This document shows positions 8,962-20,300 of a DNA stretch of 64,000 bases, piece after piece. The stretch is taken from the NCBI GenBank assembly GCA_944472135.2, contig CALYDD020000360.1, forward strand, positions 1 to 64,000, read 5' to 3'. Every line of letters begins with the position of its first letter. Position 1 is the stretch's first letter. Made by a program: the position numbers and the translations under genes. The DNA is from Trichobilharzia regenti. Its lineage: Eukaryota; Platyhelminthes; Trematoda; Strigeidida; Schistosomatidae. The notes beneath the pieces are model-generated. The model worked only from the letters and a program-made list of their open reading frames with translations, did not search any database and had not been told where the DNA came from.

Positions 8962-9205
8962 GGTGCGTCGTTGGCATAGCGGTTAGGGCGCTCGCCAACC
9001 ATGCCTCACATGGTCCGGGGTTCAATCTCCGGCCGACGCACTCCTTTACCTCACTAAGCCAGAAATAATGCTGGTAAAGAGGAAAGGTTGGGCATGAGGC
9101 TAGCAACCCCATCCTGTAAAATAAACACTGCTACAGAAACTTGAAGCCAATAGCTTGGAGCCCTATGTTCCACTGGGGAACGTGAAGGAAAATAACTGTT
9201 GGCCG
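8962..9205 (+). repeat. tRNA-derived SINE, family S1 (RTE-type tail), full length
   Basis: The head GGTGCGTCGTTGGCATAGCGG with B-box GGTTCAATCTCC and closing CCGACGCAC is tRNA-like and very similar to S2, but the body differs: CTCCTTTACCTC, GGTAAAGAGGAAAGG, CAACCCCATCC, then a hairpin-like CTTGAAG/CTTGG region. The end GAGCCCTATGTTCCACTGG... matches the 3' end of RTE-B elements (25395 and 60005). Other copies: 11526-11690, 34512-34752, 37156-37345 and 62397-62630. Confidence 0.85.
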
Positions 9206-9224
9206 ATCAGGGCAGTAGTAGTGG

Positions 9225-9570
9225 ATGGACTTGCTTCTTTTGAACACAAAGCACTGATTGTTTCACAAGAATTACGATAGCCTCTGCTGTTTGGAGCATG
9301 CGGTGCTTCTATGATTTTGGCCATTTATTAGGAACTCGGTAGATTATAGAGAAGGATTCTTCCACGCTGGCTTTGTGGCCGGTTTGGACCAGATGGTCCA
9401 ATATCGAACTCTTAATGGTTTTAACTACACCTTTACTTAGCCATACTGGGAGATGTTCCTGAGCGAGCACGAAAAATCAAGCAACGGCCAATATAACTCG
9501 CTCCACTACAAGCGCAGTTGAACTGGTAGATACAATTAGAAATGGCTAGCTAGTCTAGGTACTCCATCTT
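9225..9570 (-). pseudogene. PLE-1 fragment, GIY-YIG domain
   Basis: The minus strand reads NCIYQFNCACSGASYIGRC followed by an arginine-rich helix, the GIY-YIG signature, then continues in shifted frames to a distal end resembling SALCSKEASPS. There is no reverse transcriptase part. It lies downstream of the larger minus-strand PLE-1 (9660-11095) and may be an older insertion. Confidence 0.65.
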
Positions 9571-9659
9571 TCAGTCGAGGAATGAGCATTAACCAAAACC
9601 CGTAGATCAATACACTCCAAAAGTTTCCAATGTTTATGAACAACACCAGGAAAACAAGA

Positions 9660-9967
9660 GGCTTAGAGACAAGATTGCATAGGACTAGAAAACAGTTACA
9701 ACGTATGCAAAATTAATATTGGATAACTGGAGAAATAATTTTAAAGGCAAATAAAAGGTGATAATTGTTTTCAACCTGATATGAATTACAAGAGGCTTGG
9801 AGACACAGGGATATAACGAATTACAGGTGTGAACAAAATGAGCATTGAAACAAATTGAAATCAAAATTTTCAACTTGAAATGTAAGTTAGGAGGTGTGAA
9901 TATAGATAGATTACAAGAGGCATAGAAACAAAAAATTACACAGGATTAGAATATAAGTGTAAAATGG
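9660..9967 (-). repeat. PLE-1 3' untranslated region
   Basis: Non-coding sequence after the coding end of the element at 9968-11095. It matches 35500-35830 (shared blocks such as ACAGTTACAACGTATGCAAA and GGATAACTGGAGAAATA), so it is element sequence. Confidence 0.65.
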
Positions 9968-11095
9968 TTATTCTAAACGGATTACAAGTGTGATCATGAG
10001 GAGCATGGAAACAAACTTAAAATGACTGATTTTATGACTGAAAAAATAGGATGAATTGAGTGAAAGCAAAGAGAGAAATTTACACACACAAATAACTAAA
10101 CAAAAAATACTGAAGGATAAGCGAACATACCGAACTAGATCCATGGTAGTTGTAAAGGCTAGATTAGTTTCCTTTGAACACATAGCTCCGGCTTTTCGAT
10201 ACATATGGTGAGAGCTTCCGCAGTACAAAGAAGTCAGAAACGCACTGCCTTTGGCAGATTTTTTTACTTTGTAAGTGACCCTAAATGATGAGTCAGCTGA
10301 GATTCTTTGGCAGGTATTGACGAGATGTTCAATTATTGCGCTTCTGATTGAACCAGTGCCTCCTCTTTGCAGCCATACTGGATGATCTTCTGTAACACGT
10401 TTTGATAAGGCCCGCATAGAACGACCTATCTACCTAGCTCCGGAAGAGCAGGTGAATTGATATATGCACATCGAAGTGGTCATATGCGGAATTCTCTCCT
10501 TCCCGTTGCTCCGAAGTAGTGGGAGGCTAGAGAATATCACTCTTAGAGTTGCTGCCGGAAATGTCCTCTTCAGGGAATTGAAGATTCTCCTTTTAAGGAT
10601 ATCTGCTGCTAGATCTCCCCTGAATTCCAGATTCAAATAGAGTGTCTTCTTTTGCACTAAAGTGTATTCTTCTCTTTCTGGCCTTGGTTTCATGTTCTTC
10701 TCCACGAAACGCGGTGGGTATCCATTTTGAAGCAGGATGCTTTTGAGAAATAGCAGATCTTCTTTTAAACAGTCATCGCTACAAATTCTTCTGATACAGT
10801 GGGCTAGCGAGATGATGAGAGCTCTTTTACGGCTGATAGGTATCCAATTGTAGAAGTTTGTCAGTTGGCCATTCCATGTTGGTTTTCTATGGATAGATCT
10901 TTTCAGAGTTCCGTCATCTCTTCTTGTCAATTCGATGTCCAGGAATGGAATCTTTGATTCATTTTCAACTTCCATTGTGAATTTAATTGAAGGACGGCAG
11001 TTATTAAACTCCTGTAAGATACAATTTAAATCGGAATCTTCTTGACAAACTATAAAAGTGTCGTCGACGTATCTTTTGTACAGCAGCGATATCAT
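9968..11095 (-). pseudogene. PLE-1: reverse transcriptase end plus GIY-YIG endonuclease
   Basis: One frame with a single nonsense codon. From 11095 it encodes reverse transcriptase motif C (YKRYVDDTFIV), the thumb (PFLDIELTRRDDG, RKPTWNGQLTNFYNW, NGYPPRFVEKNMKP), then MCIYQFTCSSGAR and, after the stop at 10430-10432, IGRSMRALSKR. The stop replaces the tyrosine of the YIG half of the GIY-YIG endonuclease. Downstream, GGTGSIRSAIIEHLVNT and a KSAKGSAF region reach a C-terminal end with AMCSKETNLA. Motifs A and B are missing, so the copy is 5'-truncated at about 11096 and dead. Penelope-like elements retrotranspose by target-primed reverse transcription using this nuclease. Confidence 0.88.
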
Positions 11096-11172
11096 ATCAC
11101 GATTTTCAGTAGTACCTTAGCTGTACAGTAAATCTTTCTTAATTCCATTTATTACTTCTTTTATAATTTCAG

Positions 11173-11444
11173 TATCTAAACGAAATGAAATCATTATTGA
11201 GCTTGATACTAATGAGATTCTCTATCCAGGCGATGATATAAAGTGTCAGTACAAGTTAACGTCGAATGGTCAGTATGTAGCGTCAGATGACTCCAGCAAA
11301 TTAATTATCCTTGAGTCAAGCATCTTTCCAGTATATCAAGCATTCAACAGACTTACAGATTCCTTATATTCTGTAAAAGAATTTCCTATCGGTGGTTTTT
11401 GGAGTGTATTTTGTCAGTTGGGGAAATGGAGAAGTGAAACATGA
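11173..11444 (+). CDS. Candidate 3'-terminal exon of a host gene, unknown protein
   Basis: A pyrimidine-rich tract (about 11145-11170) ends in TTTCAG at 11167-11172, a good splice acceptor. From 11175 a frame of 89 codons runs to TGA at 11442-11444. The peptide begins SKRNEIIIELDTNEI, goes on LYPGDDIKCQYKL and ends LGKWRSET; it is not low-complexity and resembles no transposon protein I know. The alternation of hydrophobic residues and a lone Cys suggests a beta-rich, possibly extracellular domain, but this is only an impression. The next upstream sequence is the minus-strand PLE-1, inserted in what would be the intron. It could also be an internal exon with a donor near 11447. Confidence 0.45.
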
Positions 11445-11525
11445 AGTATAACTGTTAAAGGTTTGTTTGTTAGTTAGTTAGTTAGTTGTTCACATTTAAG
11501 TGTAATGAAAAATATAGTGAAGTGA

Positions 11526-11688
11526 CGGCGCTCTCCTTTACCTCGCTGAGCCAGTAGTGAGACTGGTAAAGCGTAAAACGTTGGGCATCAGGCTAGCAAC
11601 CACATCCTGTAAAATTAAACACTGCTACAGAAACTTCAAGCCTCTAGCTTGGAGCCGCATGTTCCACTGGGAACGTGAAGGAGAAAAA

Positions 11689-11690
<2 letters not shown>
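11526..11690 (+). repeat. SINE S1, 5'-truncated
   Basis: It starts at the CTCCTTTACCTCGC block and ends at the CATGTTCCACTGGGAACG tail. The tRNA-like head is missing apart from a short GACGGCG remnant. It is followed by a TTA microsatellite. Confidence 0.8.

Positions 11691-11720
<30 letters not shown>
11686..11720 (+). repeat. (TTA)n microsatellite
   Basis: About ten TTA/ATT units directly after the S1 SINE, a typical 3' tail expansion for RTE-mobilised sequence. Confidence 0.9.
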
Positions 11721-11721
<1 letters not shown>

Positions 11722-11864
11722 GGTAAAAATTTGATCACAGCTCATACAATTTTGTTTATTATACTTGTTAATACTCGTTTTATGACTCATGAATGGACAA
11801 AGTTTTTAAAAACAAGAGATGTTCCTTTTATATATAAACCTGTATTATGTTGATTTCGATTAAT

Positions 11865-11913
11865 TTCCCTGAAGAAGTTCGGACCAGATTTCCGAATGCA
11901 GAAAACGTTGGAA
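11865..11913 (+). ncRNA. Orphan hammerhead-like module
   Basis: Helix I TTCC (11865-11868) with GGAA (11910-11913), core CTGAAGA (11869-11875), a perfect six-pair helix II TTCGGA/TCCGAA (11878-11883, 11891-11896), and GAAA (11901-11904) leading to the palindromic AACGTT helix III. There is one extra base near helix III and a few unpaired bases after helix II. The AACGTT helix III resembles the PLE-2 module at 13914-13954, so this may be a solo PLE terminal repeat. Confidence 0.5.
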
Positions 11914-11924
11914 TAACTCATTTC

Positions 11925-12190
11925 AATCTCGCTGAGATTTTACAAATATAATGTTTTACAAATGTCTACTTCTCACTCGGTGCACAAATATTTTAGAACT
12001 ATCCTGTGGTGATTGACAATTTCTTTCTCTGTATTGTTTAAATTCTTACTGTTGCCTGTTGATATGTTTCTTATATGAATTGCATAATAATTCCGCTAAA
12101 TACAAATTCCTGAATTCCGCCCTCTCTGTGTTTTGGTTGGATTCGTGTAATTCGGTCATCTCGAAATACTAATATTACAATTAGAATAGA
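11925..12190. other. No recognisable feature
   Basis: AT-rich sequence between the hammerhead-like module and the RTE fragment. Confidence 0.3.
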
Positions 12191-12419
12191 TTACTACATA
12201 TTCTTTATATCTTGACGACAGTTCATTTGAAGTATGGGAGATAGACTCATAGGCAGACAGGGACTGCAAGTCAACTCACGGTTGGAAAGGAGAATATGCC
12301 TTAGGCAGATAAAAAATCCACAAAATAAGCAAGCCGAGCCCTTAAAACATCTATCTGTGTTTCCTATTTTTGTTGGAATTAAATCGTCGTAATTTTTTTT
12401 TCTTATAATAACCAAGAAC

Positions 12420-12720
12420 ATGCTGCTAAACAAATATGTAGAAGAAGGCAGAGAAGGATTGGACACACGCTAAGGAGACTGTTGAATGACACCGCTCGAT
12501 TGGAACACAAACGGTGAAAATGACAAGTTGGGTGTTGATCCGAAAGTGACATGAAGGAGATCTTTTGAGCAGGAGGAAGAGGACGAGGAGATGGGAGACT
12601 ACGGATAATTATTCAGGCAGTTAAACAGGATCACAGAAAATAAGATAAAGTGGAGATATGTTATGGAAACCCTATATGTTTTACTCAGAACCCAAGAGGA
12701 AAATGATAATACTAATATGT
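12420..12720 (+). pseudogene. RTE-C LINE 3' end, C-terminal domain
   Basis: The translation reads RRRQRRIGHTLRRLLNDTARLEH, then in shifted frames a GGRGRGD stretch and KWRYVMETLYVL, equivalent to the RW-WIGHTLRK and GWR-LV-GLC C-terminal motifs of RTE-clade elements such as SR2. A short A/T-rich tail follows at about 12700. Only the last part of the polyprotein is present and it is interrupted by stops. Confidence 0.6.
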
Positions 12721-12734
12721 AGTAATTCTTATTT

Positions 12735-12805
12735 CTGTGATTGGACTGTAGTAAGATACTAGTGTAATGTGTCTAATCCCTTGTTTGGTACAGACTGAAT
12801 TCTAT
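12735..12805 (+). repeat. Dispersed repeat shared with 45240 and 56290
   Basis: About 70 bases (ACTAGTGTAATGTGTCTAATCC ... GTACAGACTGAATTCTATCAGG, in parts) match two other places in the window. The family is non-coding and unnamed here. Confidence 0.55.
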
Positions 12806-12809
12806 CAGG

Positions 12810-13900
12810 TTCTTACTGTTATAAAATATAATATTTGTGGTCATTACAATAAAGGCCAGTTATTCGGTGGATACATTTTTAACGTGGAATAACAGATTAG
12901 TTATGGGGTGTCAAAATAAATAGTCGTATTTATATGACAAATGTGCTAGGCTGAAATCGATTAGAAAATATTGTAAAACGGGAGACAATGGTGATGACTA
13001 ATTATAATAGATTTGTAGAGTGTGGGGTAGGAAAATTGACAAGTAAGTCAGCTGAAAGTTATAAAAGGTGTCAGGTGAGTGGCTAGTACAAAGTGGTCTG
13101 TGGTAAACAGGAGATAGTAAGACTGCAATGAGAGGTTCATAATGAGATAACGAATATGTTAAATGAAACAGGTGGAGGCATATATTGAGAAAAGAGGCAA
13201 TATCACTAATAATATGTCCGGATAGTATAAATGAAAAATTCGATAGTATTGGGGGGATGTTTTCATGAAGGGCATAAATTACGACGAATAATAATAATAA
13301 TATTTGTAATAATAAGCAAAGTAGAAAAACAAACAAAATAACCAATAGGGTTATAAGGAGGTTATAGGGAGCACTCTTGGTGAGAAGAAAAATCTTCAAT
13401 ACAAGTTTGGCCACGGTAACGACCACAAATATGATATTTCATAATTGTAAGAACCTGAAGAGAAATTATTGAAAAGAATATTATTCGTTCAGATTGACTT
13501 TTAATTCATAATGTGGGAATATTTCACACTATCAAATCTACAGTTATCAATCCATGAATAATAGAGTACATATAGCGTCAATAAAGGCAAATGAAAATAA
13601 TATCAGAAACTGTATTGGGGTGCATGTGTAAGTCGAGATGATAGTCCATTAGTTAGCATAGTCAATCAAATGTGTATAGGGTGTATAGTCAGAAAAATGT
13701 GATGAAGTGTGAATGAACAATTGGGTCAACAGAATACAAGTGTCATTCGGGTGAGAGAAATGCGATAACCACAAGTTACATACAAACACACGTTAACAAA
13801 GTGGACACTGAATGGGAGCAGGGTTGACCGATAGTGTCTAATGATAAAATAAAGATTCATTATAAATTATTTAAATTAATCCCAGCGTGTTAAGAAAATA
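12810..13900. other. Anonymous AT-rich stretch
   Basis: About 1.1 kb. A 142-codon minus-strand frame (12998-13426) is rich in Leu, Ile, Phe and Ser with no motif; it is what AT-rich DNA produces by chance. No repeat match was recognised. Confidence 0.35.
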
Positions 13901-13913
13901 AAAACAAGATTTT

Positions 13914-13954
13914 TCTGAACGTTTCACTGTGTAAGCCACAGCCTATTCAGCAGA
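13914..13954 (-). ncRNA. Hammerhead-like module (PLE-2 terminal region)
   Basis: On the minus strand: helix I TCTG with CAGA, core CTGAATA (one change from CUGANGA at the essential G8), helix II CTGTG/CACAG with a GCTTA loop, GAAA, and a minimal ACGT helix III followed by T. It lies about 240 bases after the coding end of the minus-strand PLE-2, where a terminal repeat is expected. The G8 change predicts that this copy is inactive. Confidence 0.6.
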
Positions 13955-14189
13955 TTTATTTGCATTTTTATTAATCATCAAAATATATAGTCAAAAATGC
14001 TTTACATAAATTGAAGTCAGTTTATTTGAAGTTCATTTATCCATGGACATTATTACGAATAGAAATATGTAACCAGACATCACATATATTTGTAATGACT
14101 AATGTCAAATTGTTGTTGTGCTCACTCTTCTATACTTGATTTGTAAAGATTAGTTTTGTATGAGTGTGTGTCTGTATGTGTGTGTGTGT

Positions 14190-15470
14190 GTTTATGTATG
14201 TATGTTATTTGTCATATGGAAAATACGTGAATTCATATGTGATAAACATGATACTACATGTTTTAAAAGGTCATGGAGCCCCATAGAGTGTTTGTTGTTT
14301 TTCCATCTGTCTTGATTCATAAGAGTTTGCCATATAGGTGATAAGTCTATCCCTTCTTTCCTATTCACTGCATTCCATGTGGTTAAAATGTGCAAGGCTT
14401 CAGAGGTCAATCTTTCTTTATGTGTTCAATGAAATCCTCTTCCAAGAATTTCAATATTGTTGAAATCAATCTTATGTCCGTTGTCCATAAATAGCATGCA
14501 TTGCTATAGCCGATCTTTCTTCTAGACTTTTTAATTCTACTTCATTTCTAGGTGGATGTTTCGTGCATAGTCTATGTTCATTCACTCTGACCTTCTCACC
14601 TGTCTACTGCTCTCCCCTATGTGTAGCATGCTTCACACTCTCAACACTTTATCTTGTAGACACAATTACTTTGTGACATTTAGGGAACTATATCTTTGAC
14701 ATGCACCAGCGCTTTCTCCAGAGAATTACAAGGTTTGACATAGACTTGAATATTATATGAAGCAAATAGTCTTTGAAGTTGTTCAGCTGTATCCTTTCGA
14801 TATGGAATGGCTATCGTCGATAGCCAGGATTTTTCAATTTTTTATTTTCCCTTATGCTCCTTTCTATTGATAATATTATCTAGTAGCTTTTCTGGATAAC
14901 CATTTCCAATCAAAATCTGTTTTATATTGGATATCTCGTTCTCCATATCGTCATTATCTGTGATAATCTTTCTACCTCTGTTAACGAGATTTAAAGCTAC
15001 TGAAACTTTCATTCCTATTGGATGATCTGATTGGAAATTCAGATACTTGTTGGAATGTGTCGGCTTTCTGTATATGATAAACTTTAGTTTCTCATCAGTT
15101 TGTCTTTTTACAAGACAATCAAGAATGTTCAGAGTTCCCTCAGCCAACTCTATTTCATTAGTAAACTCAATATATTCTGAGATTAGGTTAATTTCTGTTA
15201 GAAAGTTTTCTTTTTCAGCTTTCTTTATGATGATAACTGTGTCATCTACATATCATCTGTAGCATATTCTAGGATGACAACTAAAACTTGTCAATGCTTT
15301 CTTTTCTAGGGATTTCATATATAGGTTTGCTACAACTGGAGATGCTGGTGAACCCATTGCAACTCCATTTGTTTGACAGTATAGTTTGTCTTTAGAGGTA
15401 AAATATGGTGGTTTATTCGCTTGAAAAGTTATGAGCAGGTAGTTTACACAGTCTAACAAATCTCACACAA
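14190..15470 (-). pseudogene. PLE-2: Penelope-like reverse transcriptase and endonuclease
   Basis: A second PLE family with its own sequence. From about 15459 the minus strand encodes motif B (TNGVAMGSPASPVVANLYM), then a TGA at 15253-15255, motif C (YVDDTVIIIKKAEKE), the thumb (LDCLVKRQTDEKL, YRKPTHSNKYLNF, NGYPEKLLDNIINRK), and in shifted frames QLQRLFASYNIQV and CVYKIKC-ECEACYIGESSRQVR, the GIY-YIG domain. The last recognisable part ends near 14190. Motif A is missing, so the copy is 5'-truncated. One in-frame stop before YVDD and several later breaks show it is dead. Confidence 0.88.
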
Positions 15471-15479
15471 ATCACTTAT

Positions 15480-16550
15480 TCCATTTGTCTCATCATCGAT
15501 AAGCTGTTACAACGCATACATAAACAAATGGGACCCAATGGAAACAAGTTGTATCCAAATTGTAATGACCAGTATGACAATACTTCAACACGCAGGACTG
15601 AGGTGAAATAAATGAACTTTAGATACAAACGGTGAAATGATCTGTAGGTGAAGCCTACAAAAGTGTGTTATTCAAAAAGACTGGTGTGAATAGCACCAGT
15701 TTAGATCGAAACTGCTTCACGAAAACTTGTGAATAAAGGTAGATTTGACTTCGTTTTGAAGGAACTCTAATGCTGATTGATGTAGAAAGATCTGACCAAA
15801 TCATTTGAAATATGAACACGCCAGAAAAGTTTAATTATCTAATAACTTCTTCACTAGCTTGTAAAAACCCTATTATTTCTTGGTGATCGTGTCTTGTTGT
15901 TTCAGAACGATTCTAGGTTTTCTGGCATCTTGCAATACGAGGGAAGGGGGATACATGGTTTGTAGCAGAACAGTGGCACTGCTGTGACTTAAATATTTCC
16001 TTCACTCGATTGAGCCTCTAGCTAGATTAACAAACATTCTACAGAAAGTGACATTATAGGAGTTGAAAGAGAATCGAGAGAATGAGTGCCCGCCCCTCGA
16101 ATAATAGAAGGTAGCGCATGAGGATTGGGTGTAAAACAGACAAGATCTTGAGAGCATAAGAAAGAGACTGACAAGGATAGAAGTAATAAAGGAATCAGAA
16201 CAAAACAGTGAAGTATGCAAGAATAAGTGGAATATTTCTGGTGTCATTCCAGCCCTTTACACCTCGTCTACTTGCCAGATGGATGAGCATAAACTGACTA
16301 TTTTCGCCTAATAATCTCACCTTTTCTTGAATTTACCAACTGACGAACTGTCTGGCACGTCCGTGAACATTAAATTTCATTGTTGATAAATTCTAAAGGA
16401 AGAGAACATAAACTTTACTGTTCTTACTGCTGTGTATGATGAACGATGTTGTTAAGGTCACTCCGATGGAGATCATAATGCCTTTTCGGTAATAAATCCA
16501 GGATCGATTGCAATGGATGATGCCTTATTTTAGTTCGATGACAGATTTAA
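15480..16550. other. Anonymous stretch
   Basis: About 1.1 kb without a recognised gene or repeat. The 81-codon frame at 16002-16247 has no motif. Confidence 0.35.
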
Positions 16551-16559
16551 CAATCCTCT

Positions 16560-17340
16560 TTTGTATTGTTTCTAGGAGATTCATGTGTATTTTGGGATTG
16601 GTGGTGTAGTGACATTGTAGTCTTCTAATTTTGTAGAGTGCAGGTGCAAGTGCTCCTGGCTGTCTACGAACAAAGTAAATTTCTCTGATGGCTTTGACTG
16701 TGTTTCCGGCACAACATGTACTTGTACCTAATTAATCCATCAAGAGTAGCTCGGGGTCACATTCTGTCTCTCTGTCCAAGATATTTGTTCCACATAAGCG
16801 GTACGGGAATCTTTGTTCTACTGGAGCATGGATGAACATTGTCGGACATTTATTAGTGTTGAAAGCTCACTCATTTTGCGTGGTTCAGTTCACTAAGCTG
16901 GTTAAGTCCACCTGGCTGGATCGATTCTTTCTCATTTCACACAGGTCTTCATTGCTTTACAACATCTTCATGGAGAAGTGTTCGAGACCTAATTTATCCT
17001 AGAAATGGTTTATGGTACCCGAGTGGTTACCTTTCTTCTGTGAGGCATACTCGTTGCCCTCATGCAAAATTCGCCACCCTTCTGTAGGCTCCAGTCCAAG
17101 AGGACTTAGGGAGGCATCGAGTCGAAAGCTGTCACAAGGCCAAGAAATAAGATGCAGACTGGAACATTCTGGTCCACGTATGCTATCTAATCATCCGAAG
17201 TTGCCTGCGACTTGATATCACAGGCTAGTCCTTTCTGGATCCACTTCCCATTTCATGCAGGATGCTGTTGCCGTTCAGATGCTCCCTGATATAATCATCC
17301 AGTAAGCTTTCCACCATCTTTTATATTGCTGGGAATAAAT
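16560..17340 (-). pseudogene. Heavily decayed LINE reverse transcriptase
   Basis: Scattered minus-strand frames keep the order of a non-LTR reverse transcriptase: DDYIREHLN, a HGF-like WIQKGLACDIKSQATSDD, then LFLGLVTAFDSMPP, corresponding to motif A (FLDF-KAFD-VPH). Stops and frameshifts interrupt every motif. I cannot assign a clade; it is probably CR1 or Jockey-like. Confidence 0.4.
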
Positions 17341-17344
17341 TCTA

Positions 17345-20300
17345 CGAGTCTAAGGCACTTGGAATTCTGTCCATGCTCATGCTTGAAATAAGGCTGTGGG
17401 ATAGCGGCTACTCAGTCCCTCACCAACTGGCATCAGACCAATGAATGCCTAAACACATTACTCAGACGGGTGTTAAAGGAATAGATAGTTTGTTTGACCA
17501 CCACCGGATTGATGTTGTTATATTCTGGGAATTTTTCTAGATAGGGCTTTCCTAAAACTATACTCAGAATTATTCGGAAAGGAGTAATCTCTATGATTTT
17601 AGGCTGCACCGTGTCTGTCAACGGAAACACATTTCGTTGCATCCTCATTGTTAGGCTGTCTGACGAATATGTCACCAATAATTCCGGCTGTCTTTAGATT
17701 CCTCAGATTTTCACCTCTCTGGTTCCCATGACCGTTCCTTGACTAAGGCTTTTCCTCTAAGTCAGGAGTCGGCGCAGATTCTTAAGGTTGGTTTGTGACT
17801 TCCGGCTAAATTTTGTCTGGAATGTACTCGTAAACCTTCGAACTTAATTGATACTCTGATTTTTTAGGGTTAAGTATATTGTGTGCTCTGATGCCTTGCT
17901 TGAGAACCTTCGTTTTTACAATGTCCTTCTTTTGTTGATTAGGAGATATACGGAGCACCTTTCTATCTTTTAGATGGGTCGCAGTTGTCATAGTGATATG
18001 ATAGTTTTCAGTCTTCCTGTTATTCCCCTTAACCCATTCTTAGAACTTCCCCACTGTTAGATGATGGCACTCCTGTCGCCACAAACTTTTAAGACAGAAG
18101 CCAAAAGTGTGACCAGTGAATTCATTCTTACTAATGATGATTTAACGTGAAATTAGATAGGTAGATATTTTGGAGTTAAGTCTGGAGTGTACTCACCTTC
18201 GCTTGGCAAGGACCATGTTGTTAGCTAAAAATTGTTACTTTGAATCTCTACAACATGAAGATACCAATCGTGCTTAATACATCCGTACAGAACAAGATTA
18301 TGATTGTTTGTCAAGGATTTCATGGAGGTAATCCTGTCATTCAAAAACCAGTTTTATCGCCCATCTCTCCTAGTAGTGGATTTCTAACATCGAACTGTTA
18401 TCAATTTCTTCGAACTATGTGCATCCCGTACTGCGAACTGACCCTGCTGTGGAGAGTAAGATCAGTTAGTGTGTCTTTGTCTATCGTGTCTCTGCATCTT
18501 ACGCGAAGTCGACAATATTCTGAAACTCTCTCCCTGAGTTTCGCGTTGAACTTCTGACTACCTCACGCACGAATCAGGCGCATAATGCACAGATATGCTG
18601 CAGTAAGTGATAAAAGAGTGACGAACTCGTGCACACCCTTTTGTAGGCATCTAAACTGTAACCTCTACTATCACTACTAAGTGACCATGTAGGTCCTCTA
18701 TAACACATCATGCTATGGCCATTCAGATGTAGCAAGTGACTTAGGAATTCAGGATAGGATGAGTAATCAAGTAGGAGTTATATCCTCTTTATGATTCGTA
18801 GGGCCTTCTTTACTTATGCAAATAGTGAGTGCTCTACCGTGTGTTTCACTAGATTTCCCGCTTCACTTGACCTGTTCCATGATTTCAAAAACCAGAGTTT
18901 TAAAAATGCATTTAGCCTCCCACAGTATTACCACCTGTCGGTAGGTAATTCGGGTAGTTATTTTGATAAAAACAATCGGTTTCTGTAACCATAGAATCCT
19001 GTGTTGTAGAGATCCTACAGATGCATTGTCAGCTCAGTTTGCACACACACACACACCATTTATCACCTAACTAAGAAACACATTTTCGAGAAACAGCTTC
19101 GAATTCAAAAGATGGAAGCGAATAGTACAGGTATACATTGAAATGTATGAGAGGGAAGCAAGACGAAGTCTGGAAGTTGGGAATTGCATATTAGAACAGC
19201 GAGAAAATATAGATCTAAGGCGTGAAGGATAAAACAGATTCTAATGACGCGCTCAATTTCATAGCTGATTCACAGAATTGGGAAAATGATTCCTCACATT
19301 CAGAGGTCTAGTGTCTGTAACACATAGGAAAGAAAGAGAATAAATTCAACCGTTATCCAGTGTTCGTATCATTTCCGAAAGCGTTATGCTGTATCTGTGG
19401 AAAGCTCATGCACTTTCTCGAGATCGTCTGGTGAAATAACAAATTCATGTGAAATGCTATTTAAATGCTTACGGTTATTCGCATTAATGTATTGCAACTA
19501 CTCAGTACAAACACTTCTGCGACAAGTACATTCCTGACTACTACTGGTAACGAATGCAAACAGCTGTCATATTTTCGCATTACTTTTGTCGAACTGACTA
19601 ACCTCGATTAACTGTCTACTAGAGTTTGGCCTCCAGGAAAAGAGTGGTGTGAACTGAGCGATTCACAATCAAATGCCCGAACGGAAATCTCTGACCGTTA
19701 AACTCAACATCAACTACGAAAAACGGTAACGAAAATACCACTGCACTGGTTTACCAAAGGGGAAGATTTCCTGTCGGTGATCAAAGGAGTTGGTCGGATC
19801 GATTGAACCTCAGAAGTTTCACCGTCAAAGCCTAATTTGTTTATCTGTTTATCGGTGATCTATTGGATTTTCAAGAGACATGAGCTCAACGGCGGAGTTG
19901 TGGTGTAATTTTGTATCTCTGGACTCCACTCATGCGTCATATTAGTAAATACAACTTTCAGCAACTGTAAGCACTATGCTCTGTCTTCAGTAGCTAGAGC
20001 TGTGTTAAGAACTGTCTGGTCACCAGGTTGGGTGGACTAGACTGAAGAGTCCTCAGGCAGTGTGGCCAAAGCTCAGGTTGACCACAACAATCATGGGTGT
20101 TGTTTCCGCTTGAGGCCAACTGGAAATGAGATCAAGCTGATTGAAACAGAGTCACTAAAGGTAATATTTCAATATTTTTTAAAACTATTTCTGGCAGATA
20201 TATCAATGATTAGGAGTGGATTAGTGCCTCTATTCATCCAGTTTACCTGTCAATTGCATCTTTAATTTTATCAGTCCATACTACGATTGATTTTGAATCT

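Noticed and set aside
12998..13426. A 142-codon hydrophobic minus-strand frame
   Set aside because: Low-complexity Leu/Ile/Phe content in AT-rich DNA, with no motif, splice context or homologous block.
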